Positions 1-6,361 of a DNA stretch of 7,995 nucleotides are shown in pieces (within the stretch, counting starts at the first letter, position 1; every line of letters begins with the position of its first letter). This stretch comes from JAGLSB01 sp023135955. Its GTDB lineage: Bacteria > Bacteroidota > Bacteroidia > Bacteroidales > GCA-2748055. The stretch covers positions 1 to 7,995 of the forward strand of contig DAOVIO010000176.1 in NCBI GenBank assembly GCA_030673645.1, read 5' to 3'. The notes under the pieces are model-generated. The model saw only the letters and a list, made by a program, of their open reading frames with translations. It was not told the origin of the DNA and did not search any database. The position numbers and the translations under genes are program-made.

Positions 1-323
1 GGATCTTTTGGCAGTAAAAGTACTTTTAAAGTATCTTCCAGTGGCTCAATTTTCTGACTAAGTTCATCAAGCTCCATTTTCGCCATTTCTTTCATCTCCT
101 CATCTTTTTCTTCGGCCAAAATTTCTTTTGCAGAGTCAATGTTACTGAGAATATTTTCATACTCATTATAGGCTTCTACAATAGGCTCAAGTTGCTTATA
201 TTCCTTGTTCAGTCGAATATACCTTTTCATATCTGAAGCAACATCGGGTTGTGTGATAAGCTCTGAGACCTCATCAAACCTTGATTTAACTCCTTGTAAT
301 TTGTCTAAAATAAGATTAGCCAT
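1..323 (-). CDS. prfA: Peptide chain release factor 1 (RF1), N-terminal third, cut by window edge
   Basis: RF1 recognises UAA and UAG stop codons in the ribosomal A site and triggers release of the finished protein in the cytoplasm. The 107 complete codons seen begin MANLILDKLQGVKSRFDEV and run through a charged helical segment typical of RF1 domain 1, ending in LLLPKDP, just where family members continue into the PCRF region (usually LLPKDPND...). The stop-codon-reading PxT loop and the catalytic GGQ motif should lie beyond the left edge and cannot be checked. The ATG at 321-323 is preceded by AAAGGAAGAA, a good ribosome binding site for this phylum. A separate promoter lies just upstream. 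The upstream neighbour on the same strand is purM. RF2 is the main alternative, but the LLLPKDP segment and the MANLILDKLxxVxxRFDE start favour RF1. Confidence 0.93.
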   Translation of the reverse strand, partial: MANLILDKLQGVKSRFDEVSELITQPDVASDMKRYIRLNKEYKQLEPIVEAYNEYENILSNIDSAKEILAEEKDEEMKEMAKMELDELSQKIEPLEDTLKVLLLPKD

Positions 324-346
324 TTCTTCCTTTCATTTTGCGATTG

Positions 347-377
347 CAAAGGTAAGAAAATTTGAATATCCAACAAT
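347..377 (-). promoter_or_regulatory. Predicted prfA promoter (Bacteroidota -33/-7 type)
   Basis: On the minus strand the -7 element TACCTTTG (347-354) matches the Bacteroidota consensus TAnnTTTG exactly. A TTG (374-376) sits 19 bases upstream as a plausible -33 element. Transcription would start near 340-343, giving a leader of only about 20 bases that carries the AAAGGAAGAA ribosome binding site. The -7 element runs straight into an inverted repeat, TTTGC-AATC-GCAAA (337-350), which resembles the one at the glnN promoter. The promoter suggests prfA can be transcribed independently of purM. The call is from consensus matching only. Confidence 0.55.
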
Positions 378-426
378 TTGCTAATGTGTAGATGTGATGT
401 TCTGAGTTGTATAAATGAGGTCTTCG

Positions 427-450
427 GTTATTGAGCGTAGTCGAAATAAC
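427..450. repeat. Short palindromic interspersed repeat between purM and prfA
   Basis: The 24-base unit has perfect 6-bp ends, GTTATT and AATAAC, around a core GAGCGTAGTCGA. A further 4 bp (CTTC at 422-425 with GAAG at 454-457) could lengthen the hairpin across small bulges. It begins 9 bases past the purM stop codon, so it may form the 3' end structure of the purM transcript, but no U-run follows on the minus strand and it is not a clear intrinsic terminator. The core resembles the TTGAGCG(a/t)AGTCGAAA family of intergenic repeats that I recall as frequent in Bacteroidota genomes. Copy number in this genome cannot be seen from one window. Confidence 0.5.
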
Positions 451-458
451 TCTGAAGC

Positions 459-1625
459 TTAGCTATACATGAAGTTGCCAAATTCAGTTTGAATGGATAA
501 TTTCTTTGTATCGCTCTTTTCACAGTATCCAATTCTGGATGCTTTTATACCAAAACCTTCGGAAATGGAAATGATATCATCAGCTATATTTTCAGGTACA
601 TATAGTTCCATCCTATGACCCATATTAAAGACTTCATACATTTCTTTCCATTCAGTGCCCGATTGCTCTTTTATAAGTTTGAAAAGAGGAGGGAGGGGAA
701 ATAAATTATTCTTAATTATGTGTAATTGATCAACAAAATGAAGAACTTTTGTCTGTGCTCCACCAGAACAATGGATCATTCCATGAATTTGTCCCCTATA
801 ATTTAAGAGTATGTTTTTAATAACCGGTAAATATGTGCGAGTAGGCGATAAAACAAGTTTTCCGGCATTTAGTTCTGTTCCTTTTACAGTATCGGTTAAT
901 TTCATTGAGCCAGAGTACACCAGATCCTCTGGGATATCATTATCGAAAGTTTCAGGATATTTCTCTGCAATTTCCTTTGAAAATACATCATGGCGTGCAG
1001 AGGTTAATCCGTTACTTCCCATACCACCATTATATTCATCTTCGTAAGTTGCCTTACCCGATGATTCCAGTCCTATAATCACATCGCCCGCTTGAATATT
1101 ATTTTCGACAATATCCTTTCTTTTGGCACTTGCTGTTACAGTAGAATCAACAATTACCGTCCGAACCAGATCGCCTACATCGGCGGTTTCACCACCTGTT
1201 AGGTTTATGTTTATGTCCAGGGACTTCATTTTCTCAACAAATTCATTTGTGCCATCAATAATTGCTGAAATCACTTCTCCCGGTATAAGGTTTTTATTAC
1301 GGCCAATAGTAGAGGAAAGTAAGATATTGTCGGTAATACCAACACACAAAAGATCGTCGGTATTCATTACAATAGCATCCTGAGCAATTCCTTTCCAAAC
1401 TGATAAATCGCCAGTCTCTTTCCAATACGCGTACGCAAGCGATGATTTAGTTCCAGCACCATCGGCATGCATTACAATACAGTTATTATTGTTTCCGGTT
1501 AAATAATCAGGGATTACTTTACAAAATGCATTAGGGAACAATCCTTTATCAAGGTTCTTGATTGCTTTGTGAACGTCTTCTTTTTTTGAAGAAACCCCTC
1601 TGCGAATATAGCGTGATTCTGGCAT
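459..1625 (-). CDS. purM: Phosphoribosylformylglycinamidine cyclo-ligase (AIR synthetase), Bacteroidota type
   Basis: PurM performs the fifth step of de novo purine synthesis in the cytoplasm, ATP-dependent closure of FGAM to 5-aminoimidazole ribonucleotide. The 388-residue product has the PurM-superfamily phosphate/ATP loop DGAGTK (about residues 55-60), a following QDAIVMNTDDLLCVG segment equivalent to the canonical VNDL region, and GGETADVGD (about 144-152), matching the GGETAEMP signature. The C-terminal half carries conserved GGMGSNGLTSARH and FNMGHRMELYVP stretches. It is longer than the roughly 345 residues of Escherichia coli PurM and belongs to the divergent form usual in Bacteroidota. 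The frame is open upstream to a TTG at 1650-1652, but the ATG at 1623-1625 gives MPESRYIRRGVS, matching the recalled MSxSRYxxRGVS start of relatives, and GGAAAT lies about 8 bases upstream. It starts 29 bases after the OmpA-family gene stop and is probably cotranscribed. No purine riboswitch is visible. Confidence 0.9.
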   Translation of the reverse strand: MPESRYIRRGVSSKKEDVHKAIKNLDKGLFPNAFCKVIPDYLTGNNNNCIVMHADGAGTKSSLAYAYWKETGDLSVWKGIAQDAIVMNTDDLLCVGITDNILLSSTIGRNKNLIPGEVISAIIDGTNEFVEKMKSLDININLTGGETADVGDLVRTVIVDSTVTASAKRKDIVENNIQAGDVIIGLESSGKATYEDEYNGGMGSNGLTSARHDVFSKEIAEKYPETFDNDIPEDLVYSGSMKLTDTVKGTELNAGKLVLSPTRTYLPVIKNILLNYRGQIHGMIHCSGGAQTKVLHFVDQLHIIKNNLFPLPPLFKLIKEQSGTEWKEMYEVFNMGHRMELYVPENIADDIISISEGFGIKASRIGYCEKSDTKKLSIQTEFGNFMYS

Positions 1626-1654
1626 CGTATATTTCCGAATTATTAAACCCAAGC

Positions 1655-3637
1655 TTAATCCCTGGGAATATAGTCTGTTCGTAAAACTTTGAATTCTGTA
1701 CGACGATTAACCTGATGTGCACTTTCCTGATTTTCCTCGCTGAGATTATTAATAAATTCTTCTAATAAAATATCTCCAATGTTAAGATATGAATTTTCTT
1801 CAGCAATGGAACTGACAACTTCTTTTGGTTCCGATTCCCCATAGCCCTTTGCTTCCAGACGATCATCAGCAATACCTTTTGTTATCAAATAATCTACCAC
1901 CGATTGTGCTCTTTTTTGGGAGAGAACAATATTATCTTCGGCTGTACCCCTGGAGTCGGTATGCGACATTAGTTCGATTGTTACATTTGGATTATCGATA
2001 AGGGTTTCTACCAGGCCATCGAGTGTAACCATCGATTCCGGGCGTAATTCCCATTTCGCAAAGTCATAGAATATATTTTCAAGTTCAATTACCTGATCAA
2101 CTGGTGAAAGGTAGATAGTAGTTTGGAAGTTTTCTGACTTTTCAAGACCCTTGGTTGTTTCCCTTTCCTTTCCATTTAAATAGCGATCCTTAGAGGCAAT
2201 GAATACATAATCGGTATTTGGCTTGAGCATAAATCTAAATGCGCCATTGTCGTTAGTCTGTGCTTCAATAGTTATTCCGTCGCTTCCAATTGATTTTACT
2301 GTTGATGCCGGAAGAATACGGTCTGTTTTCTCATCTCTCACAACTCCAATAACATTAAATTTAAGTGGTGGAAGATAAAAGGAATACAATTCATCATTAC
2401 CTCTACCTTTTCTACTACTGGAGAAAAATCCTCTTTCGGATTCATTCTCGAATACAATCCCAAAATCATCTTCAGAAGAATTAATAGGAGTCCTAAGATT
2501 TTCAACTGACCACCGATCATTCTCTCCCAAATTAGCTTTATAGATATCAAGCCCCCCAATACCTATATGACTATCGGAACTGAAATACAAAGTTCCGTCG
2601 AAATGAACATATGGAAACATCTCATCTCCAGGAGTGTTGATATCTTCCCCAAGATTTACCGGTTCGCTCCAGTCATCTCCCTCATTAGTTCTGGTAATTT
2701 TCCAGATATCTTTTCCTCCAAAAGTTCCCGGCATGTCTGAGACAAAAAATAGTTCAAGGTTTTCAGGGCCAATGGCAGGATGTGCAATAACCAGGCTATC
2801 TTCCCCAATCTTGATTTGTTCTGGATTTGACCATTCTACGCCACTTTTCCTGGAATAAAATATTTGACAGCCTAGTTGCTCATTTTTCCCCTTAGGACAA
2901 CGAGTGAAATACAATGTACTGAAATCATGCGAAACATTGGGTGTCCCATCGTCGGCTTCTGAACTGAAATTTTCATCGAGAGGAACCGGTGTGCTCCATT
3001 TACCTTTTCTGTCCATGCGGCTTACAAAAATATCAGTGAAGCTCTCACCAGTAGCTCCATGTGTATCGTTTCCAACTGCATCATCGCGGGTTGAAGAAAA
3101 GAATATTGTAGCATAATCGTCTTCACCAAATGCCGGACTATAATCACGATCAGAACTATTGAAATAGCGCATTTCCTTCACTTCATAGCCAATAGGATTT
3201 TCCAGCCATTCAACAGCTAGTCGGCAGGATCTCAAGCCATTATCGGATCTTGGATCGTCTGGCACTAGCTCCGCATATTTTTTAAATTGAACGCTAGCCT
3301 CTTCATAATTCTCATTCATCATTAACATTTCGGCATACCTAAGAAAAATCAGTGGATCCTGGAAATTACCTGCGATGGCTTTTTTATACCACAATTCGGC
3401 CTTTCTTGGCTCTCTTAGAATTCTGTAACATTCAGCAATTTTAAAAACGATTTCATTTTTCCTTGATTTGTCTTTAATTTTATTGTAGGCAGTTTTAAAG
3501 AGATCAATTGCTTCAAAATATTCTCCTGCATTGAAGGCAGCATGAGCTTTAAAGTCTTTTTCTTTTTTTTGAGCACTTATATCCTGAACACCAACCGCTA
3601 TTAAAAGAAGGAGCATTATAAACTTAAGAGTTTTCAT
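1655..3637 (-). CDS. Secreted TPR / PD40 propeller / CRD / OmpA-domain protein (PorE-like architecture)
   Basis: This 660-residue protein probably sits in the periplasm and anchors something to peptidoglycan. Residues 1-22 form a signal peptide (MKTLKF then a leucine-rich core) with a likely type I cleavage after ISA; there is no cysteine lipobox. Residues about 28-145 look like TPR helices. Residues about 150-425 hold five visible PD40-type blades, such as HPAIGPENLELFFVSD and FPYVHFDGTLYFSSD. Residues about 428-505 are a carboxypeptidase-regulatory-like beta sandwich. Residues about 519-655 are an OmpA C-terminal domain with SHTDSRG and NRRTEFKVL; D561 and R576 have the 15-residue spacing of the diaminopimelate-binding Asp and Arg of OmpA. 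It contains the roughly 30-residue insertion before NRRTEF common in this phylum. The same domain order occurs in PorE of the type IX secretion system, but PorE is a lipoprotein and no porP/porK-N genes are here, so the role stays open. The ribosome binding site is weak; a poor promoter match, TATTTTTA, lies at 3661-3668. Confidence 0.88.
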   Translation of the reverse strand: MKTLKFIMLLLLIAVGVQDISAQKKEKDFKAHAAFNAGEYFEAIDLFKTAYNKIKDKSRKNEIVFKIAECYRILREPRKAELWYKKAIAGNFQDPLIFLRYAEMLMMNENYEEASVQFKKYAELVPDDPRSDNGLRSCRLAVEWLENPIGYEVKEMRYFNSSDRDYSPAFGEDDYATIFFSSTRDDAVGNDTHGATGESFTDIFVSRMDRKGKWSTPVPLDENFSSEADDGTPNVSHDFSTLYFTRCPKGKNEQLGCQIFYSRKSGVEWSNPEQIKIGEDSLVIAHPAIGPENLELFFVSDMPGTFGGKDIWKITRTNEGDDWSEPVNLGEDINTPGDEMFPYVHFDGTLYFSSDSHIGIGGLDIYKANLGENDRWSVENLRTPINSSEDDFGIVFENESERGFFSSSRKGRGNDELYSFYLPPLKFNVIGVVRDEKTDRILPASTVKSIGSDGITIEAQTNDNGAFRFMLKPNTDYVFIASKDRYLNGKERETTKGLEKSENFQTTIYLSPVDQVIELENIFYDFAKWELRPESMVTLDGLVETLIDNPNVTIELMSHTDSRGTAEDNIVLSQKRAQSVVDYLITKGIADDRLEAKGYGESEPKEVVSSIAEENSYLNIGDILLEEFINNLSEENQESAHQVNRRTEFKVLRTDYIPRD

Positions 3638-3742
3638 CCATCATCTGATTTGATTATTTGTAAAAATAGTGGTTTTTTCATCATTCGAAAAAAAATATTG
3701 CTACTGCTCATAACGAAGCGACATTTTATTTGTTGTTTTAAG

Positions 3743-3780
3743 CATTAATAAAGCCATCTTAGAAAATCCAGGATGGCTTT
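3743..3780 (-). terminator. Predicted intrinsic terminator of glnN
   Basis: On the minus strand AAAGCCATC (3772-3780) pairs perfectly with GATGGCTTT (3750-3758) across a 13-base loop, giving a 9-bp stem. The following bases read ATTAATG, so the U-tract is short and partly inside the stem. The hairpin begins 21 bases past the glnN stop codon and about 110 bases before the OmpA-family start, which places it correctly to separate the two transcripts. The same A-rich left side would also give some U-rich character in the plus direction, but no gene reads that way. Confidence 0.7.
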
Positions 3781-3801
3781 TATAAAGGTATAAATTATAT
3801 G

Positions 3802-5991
3802 TTATGTTGCAAAAAGCAGCTCTCTATACTTAGGTAATGGCCACATTTCGTTATCTACAATTAATTCCAGTTTATCAACATGATATCGAATATCGTCGAG
3901 GAATGGGAAAATAATATTTGAATAAGCATCTGCTTTTTCCTTAGTATTTTCGATAGCATTCGCATGTTTTCTGGCTTCAATCATTTCCTTTACTTTAGCT
4001 TTAATGTATGAGATGTGTGAAGAAACGTCTTTAATTAACTGAAGTCTTGCCCCGGCTAGTTCGGTAAATTCCTTGCCATCGAACAGATCCTTAAGTCCTG
4101 CAACATTATCTATCAATGAAGTCTGATAATCGATAGCAATTGGGACTATATGATTCATTACAAGGTCTCCTAATACGCGCGACTCGATCTGCACTTTCAT
4201 AGTATATGCCTCAAGTTTTACTTCTGTCCTGGCCTTTAACTCTCTTTCGTTCATTACTTCCTGTCTTGAAAACAGATCAAGGACATCTTTTTTCAAATAT
4301 GCCATAAGAGCTTTTGGAACATCTTTAATATTTGTTAATCCTCTTTTTTCAGCTTCTTTTGCCCATTCCTCAGAATAATTATTTCCATCAAATCGTACTG
4401 GTTTTGATGCAATGATATATTTTCTTAGTACCTGAAAGATTGCTTCATCCTTTTTCACACCTTTATCAATTATCTTATCAACTTCAACTTTAAAATCCAC
4501 AAGTTGATCAGCAACTGCAGTATTTAAAGCAATCATTGGTGATGAACAATTTGCATCTGAGCCAACTGCTCTGAATTCAAAACGGTTACCTGTAAATGCA
4601 AAAGGGGAGGTACGGTTTCTGTCGGTATTGTCGAGTAGTATTTCAGGAATTTTACCAATATTGAGTTTTAATTCTGTCTTTTCATCAGGAGTCATTTTTC
4701 TGCTGCTAACTTTTTGCTCAAGTTCATCTAGCATTGCAGAGATTTTTGCACCCAGGAAAGCAGAAATAATAGCAGGGGGAGCTTCATTTGCTCCAAGACG
4801 ATGGGCGTTTCCTGAAGAAGCAATACTAGCTCTTAACAGATCCTGATGCTTGTAAACAGCCAAAATAGTATTAACAAGAAATGTCAGGAACATAAGGTTT
4901 GTACGAGGTGTTTTTCCTGGGGATAATAGATTTGTACCGGTGTCAGTAGAAAGAGACCAGTTATTATGTTTACCCGATCCGTTTACTCCTGCAAAAGGCT
5001 TTTCGTGAAACAATACACGGAATTTATGTTTCCTTGCAGTTTTCTTCATTAAATCCATAATCAATAAATTATGATCGACCGCAATATTAGTCTCTTCGTA
5101 TACTGGGGCGCACTCATATTGATTAGGAGCAACCTCATTATGTCTGGTTTTTACAGGAATACCGAGTTTGAATGCCTCAATTTCAAATTCATACATAAAT
5201 GCTTTTACTCTTTCAGGTATTGATGAGAAATAGTGATCATCCAATTGCTGGTCTTTGGATGAAGAATGACCCATAAGTGTTCTTCCTGTAAGAGATAAGT
5301 CGGGACGGGCATTATAAAGCGCCTCATCTATTAAAAAATATTCCTGTTCCCATCCAAGGTTTGAATTTACTTTTGTCACATTTCTGTCAAAATAGAGTGC
5401 AACCTCTGTTGCAGCTTTATCAATTGCCTGAAGAGCTTTCAAAAGAGGAGTTTTTGAATCTAATGTTTCACCCGTATAGGAAACAAAAATTGTTGGAACG
5501 CTAAGAGTATTGCCAACTATGAAAGCAGGTGATGTAGGATCCCAGGCTGTATAACCCCTGGCTTCAAAAGTATTTCGTATTCCTCCACTAGGAAAAGATG
5601 AAGCATCCGGTTCTTGCTGAGCAAGTAACTTTCCGCTAAAATTCTCAACCACACCTCCACCGGGAATCGGATCTATAAATGCATCATGCTTTTCAGCTGT
5701 TCCTTCTGTTAATGGATGAAACCAGTGTGTGTAATGTGTCACACCTTGTTCCATCGCCCAGGCTTTCATTCCAGAAGCCACCTGATCAGCAACCTTTCTG
5801 TCGATACGTTCGCCTTTGTCCATCGCTTCGACCACTTTTTCATAAACATCCTCTGATAAATATTTACGCATCTTCTGATTATCAAAAACTTTCTCTCCAT
5901 AATAATCAGAAACTTTGTCTGAGGGCGCCGTAACAAAATTGGGTTCACGGGAAAAGACTTCTTTTAAGGCTTCAAATCTGATGTATGCCAT
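3802..5991 (-). CDS. glnN: Glutamine synthetase type III
   Basis: Type III glutamine synthetase makes glutamine from glutamate, ammonia and ATP as a large cytoplasmic dodecamer, the main ammonium-assimilating form in Bacteroides. The 729-residue product matches my recollection of the Bacteroides fragilis GlnN length. Visible family blocks include THYTHWFHPLTEGTAEKHD (85-103), SGGIRNTFEARGYTAWD (135-151), GWEQEYFL with likely metal ligands E215 and E217, KTRHNEVAPNQYE (281-293), FHEKPFAGVNGSGKHNNWS (328-346), HRLGANEAPPAI (398-409), DRNRTSPFAFTGNRFEFR (457-474) and the C-terminal DNEMWPLPKYRELLF (713-727). The frame stays open 96 bases further to a GTG at 6085-6087, but that extension crosses a consensus promoter and is absent from relatives; the ATG at 5989-5991 gives the expected MAYIRFEALKEV. 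There is no clear Shine-Dalgarno. It appears monocistronic, with its own promoter and terminator. No PII gene or ammonium transporter is adjacent. Confidence 0.97.
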   Translation of the reverse strand: MAYIRFEALKEVFSREPNFVTAPSDKVSDYYGEKVFDNQKMRKYLSEDVYEKVVEAMDKGERIDRKVADQVASGMKAWAMEQGVTHYTHWFHPLTEGTAEKHDAFIDPIPGGGVVENFSGKLLAQQEPDASSFPSGGIRNTFEARGYTAWDPTSPAFIVGNTLSVPTIFVSYTGETLDSKTPLLKALQAIDKAATEVALYFDRNVTKVNSNLGWEQEYFLIDEALYNARPDLSLTGRTLMGHSSSKDQQLDDHYFSSIPERVKAFMYEFEIEAFKLGIPVKTRHNEVAPNQYECAPVYEETNIAVDHNLLIMDLMKKTARKHKFRVLFHEKPFAGVNGSGKHNNWSLSTDTGTNLLSPGKTPRTNLMFLTFLVNTILAVYKHQDLLRASIASSGNAHRLGANEAPPAIISAFLGAKISAMLDELEQKVSSRKMTPDEKTELKLNIGKIPEILLDNTDRNRTSPFAFTGNRFEFRAVGSDANCSSPMIALNTAVADQLVDFKVEVDKIIDKGVKKDEAIFQVLRKYIIASKPVRFDGNNYSEEWAKEAEKRGLTNIKDVPKALMAYLKKDVLDLFSRQEVMNERELKARTEVKLEAYTMKVQIESRVLGDLVMNHIVPIAIDYQTSLIDNVAGLKDLFDGKEFTELAGARLQLIKDVSSHISYIKAKVKEMIEARKHANAIENTKEKADAYSNIIFPFLDDIRYHVDKLELIVDNEMWPLPKYRELLFAT

Positions 5992-6027
5992 ATCTGTAAT
6001 TTTTTTATTTATAATTTGTTTGCGGTG

Positions 6028-6063
6028 CAAATATACAAAAAATATAGTTACCCCCTCGAAAAA
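6028..6063 (-). promoter_or_regulatory. Predicted glnN promoter (Bacteroidota -33/-7 type)
   Basis: The minus-strand -7 element TATATTTG (6028-6035) is an exact TAnnTTTG match. A TTTTTCG tract (6057-6063) lies 21 bases upstream as an imperfect -33 element. Transcription should start near 6020-6024, leaving about 30 bases of AT-rich leader before the ATG at 5989-5991. The -7 element flows into the inverted repeat TTTGC-ACC-GCAAA (6019-6031), like that at prfA. Its position inside the possible upstream extension of the reading frame supports the shorter glnN start. Confidence 0.6.
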
Positions 6064-6091
6064 TGACTTAATAATAAATAAAAGCACAAAA

Positions 6092-6305
6092 AAATAGACA
6101 AAGACCCTAAAAAATAGGATTATTATGAAAATAAGTAGCTTTATTTGAAAAGCTGTGTAATAATTATGTATATTAAAATTTCAATAACTATCTTATAAAT
6201 ACCTTTAATGGATTTTGTTTTTTACAGCTTGGTTTTCGTCCCGATGTACATCGGGACAACTTAATTCAGCCCGGATTTAAATTAGGGTGTTGCAAGGCAG
6301 TAAAC
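6092..6305. other. AT-rich spacer upstream of glnN
   Basis: Apart from the glnN promoter on its left and the dipeptidase terminator on its right, this stretch contains no credible coding region on either strand. It is strongly AT-rich from about 6060 to 6230. It includes a small inverted repeat AGCTTT-N6-AAAGCT (6137-6154), about 100 bases upstream of the glnN promoter, which could be an operator but is too short to call, and the separate 20-bp palindrome at 6238-6257. Confidence 0.5.
6238..6257. repeat. Perfect 20-bp palindrome
   Basis: The sequence reads GTCCCGATGT followed by its exact reverse complement ACATCGGGAC, with no loop. It is GC-rich in an otherwise AT-rich spacer. I recall similar CCCGATGTACATCGGG-type palindromes scattered between genes in Bacteroidota genomes, so it is more likely an interspersed repeat than a glnN-specific operator. 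A zero-spacer dimeric regulator site remains possible, although it lies more than 200 bases upstream of the promoter. Confidence 0.6.
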
Positions 6306-6334
6306 AAAAAAAGCCCCCTGTTGAATCAGGAGGC
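6306..6334 (-). terminator. Strong intrinsic terminator of the dipeptidase gene
   Basis: In the minus-strand RNA, GCCUCCUG pairs with CAGGGGGC around a 6-base AUUCAA loop, an 8-bp stem with one U-G wobble. It is followed at once by seven U (the A-run at 6306-6312). In the plus direction the wobble becomes a C-A mismatch, so the structure is oriented for the minus-strand gene whose stop codon ends 27 bases upstream. Confidence 0.85.
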
Positions 6335-6361
6335 CCTTTAAATATTTTACATTATTCCGTA

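Noticed and set aside
811..1047. Plus-strand open frame inside purM (and another at 1123-1383)
   Set aside because: Both lie fully antisense to a well-conserved purM, have no recognisable motifs and are explained by the codon use of the gene opposite.
2338..3116. Open frames on both strands inside the OmpA-family gene
   Set aside because: They overlap conserved propeller coding sequence, show no family resemblance and have low-complexity or serine-rich composition typical of shadow frames.
5992..6087. Possible N-terminal membrane segment on glutamine synthetase
   Set aside because: It arises from translating AT-rich promoter DNA; the family is cytoplasmic and starts at the internal ATG.
5679..6097. 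Short frames on both strands at the 5' end of glnN
   Set aside because: They overlap the conserved N-terminal GlnN coding region and its promoter and show no protein-family features.
6137..6154. AGCTTT-N6-AAAGCT inverted repeat as a regulator site
   Set aside because: Six-base arms in AT-rich DNA are expected by chance, and it is about 100 bases from the predicted promoter.
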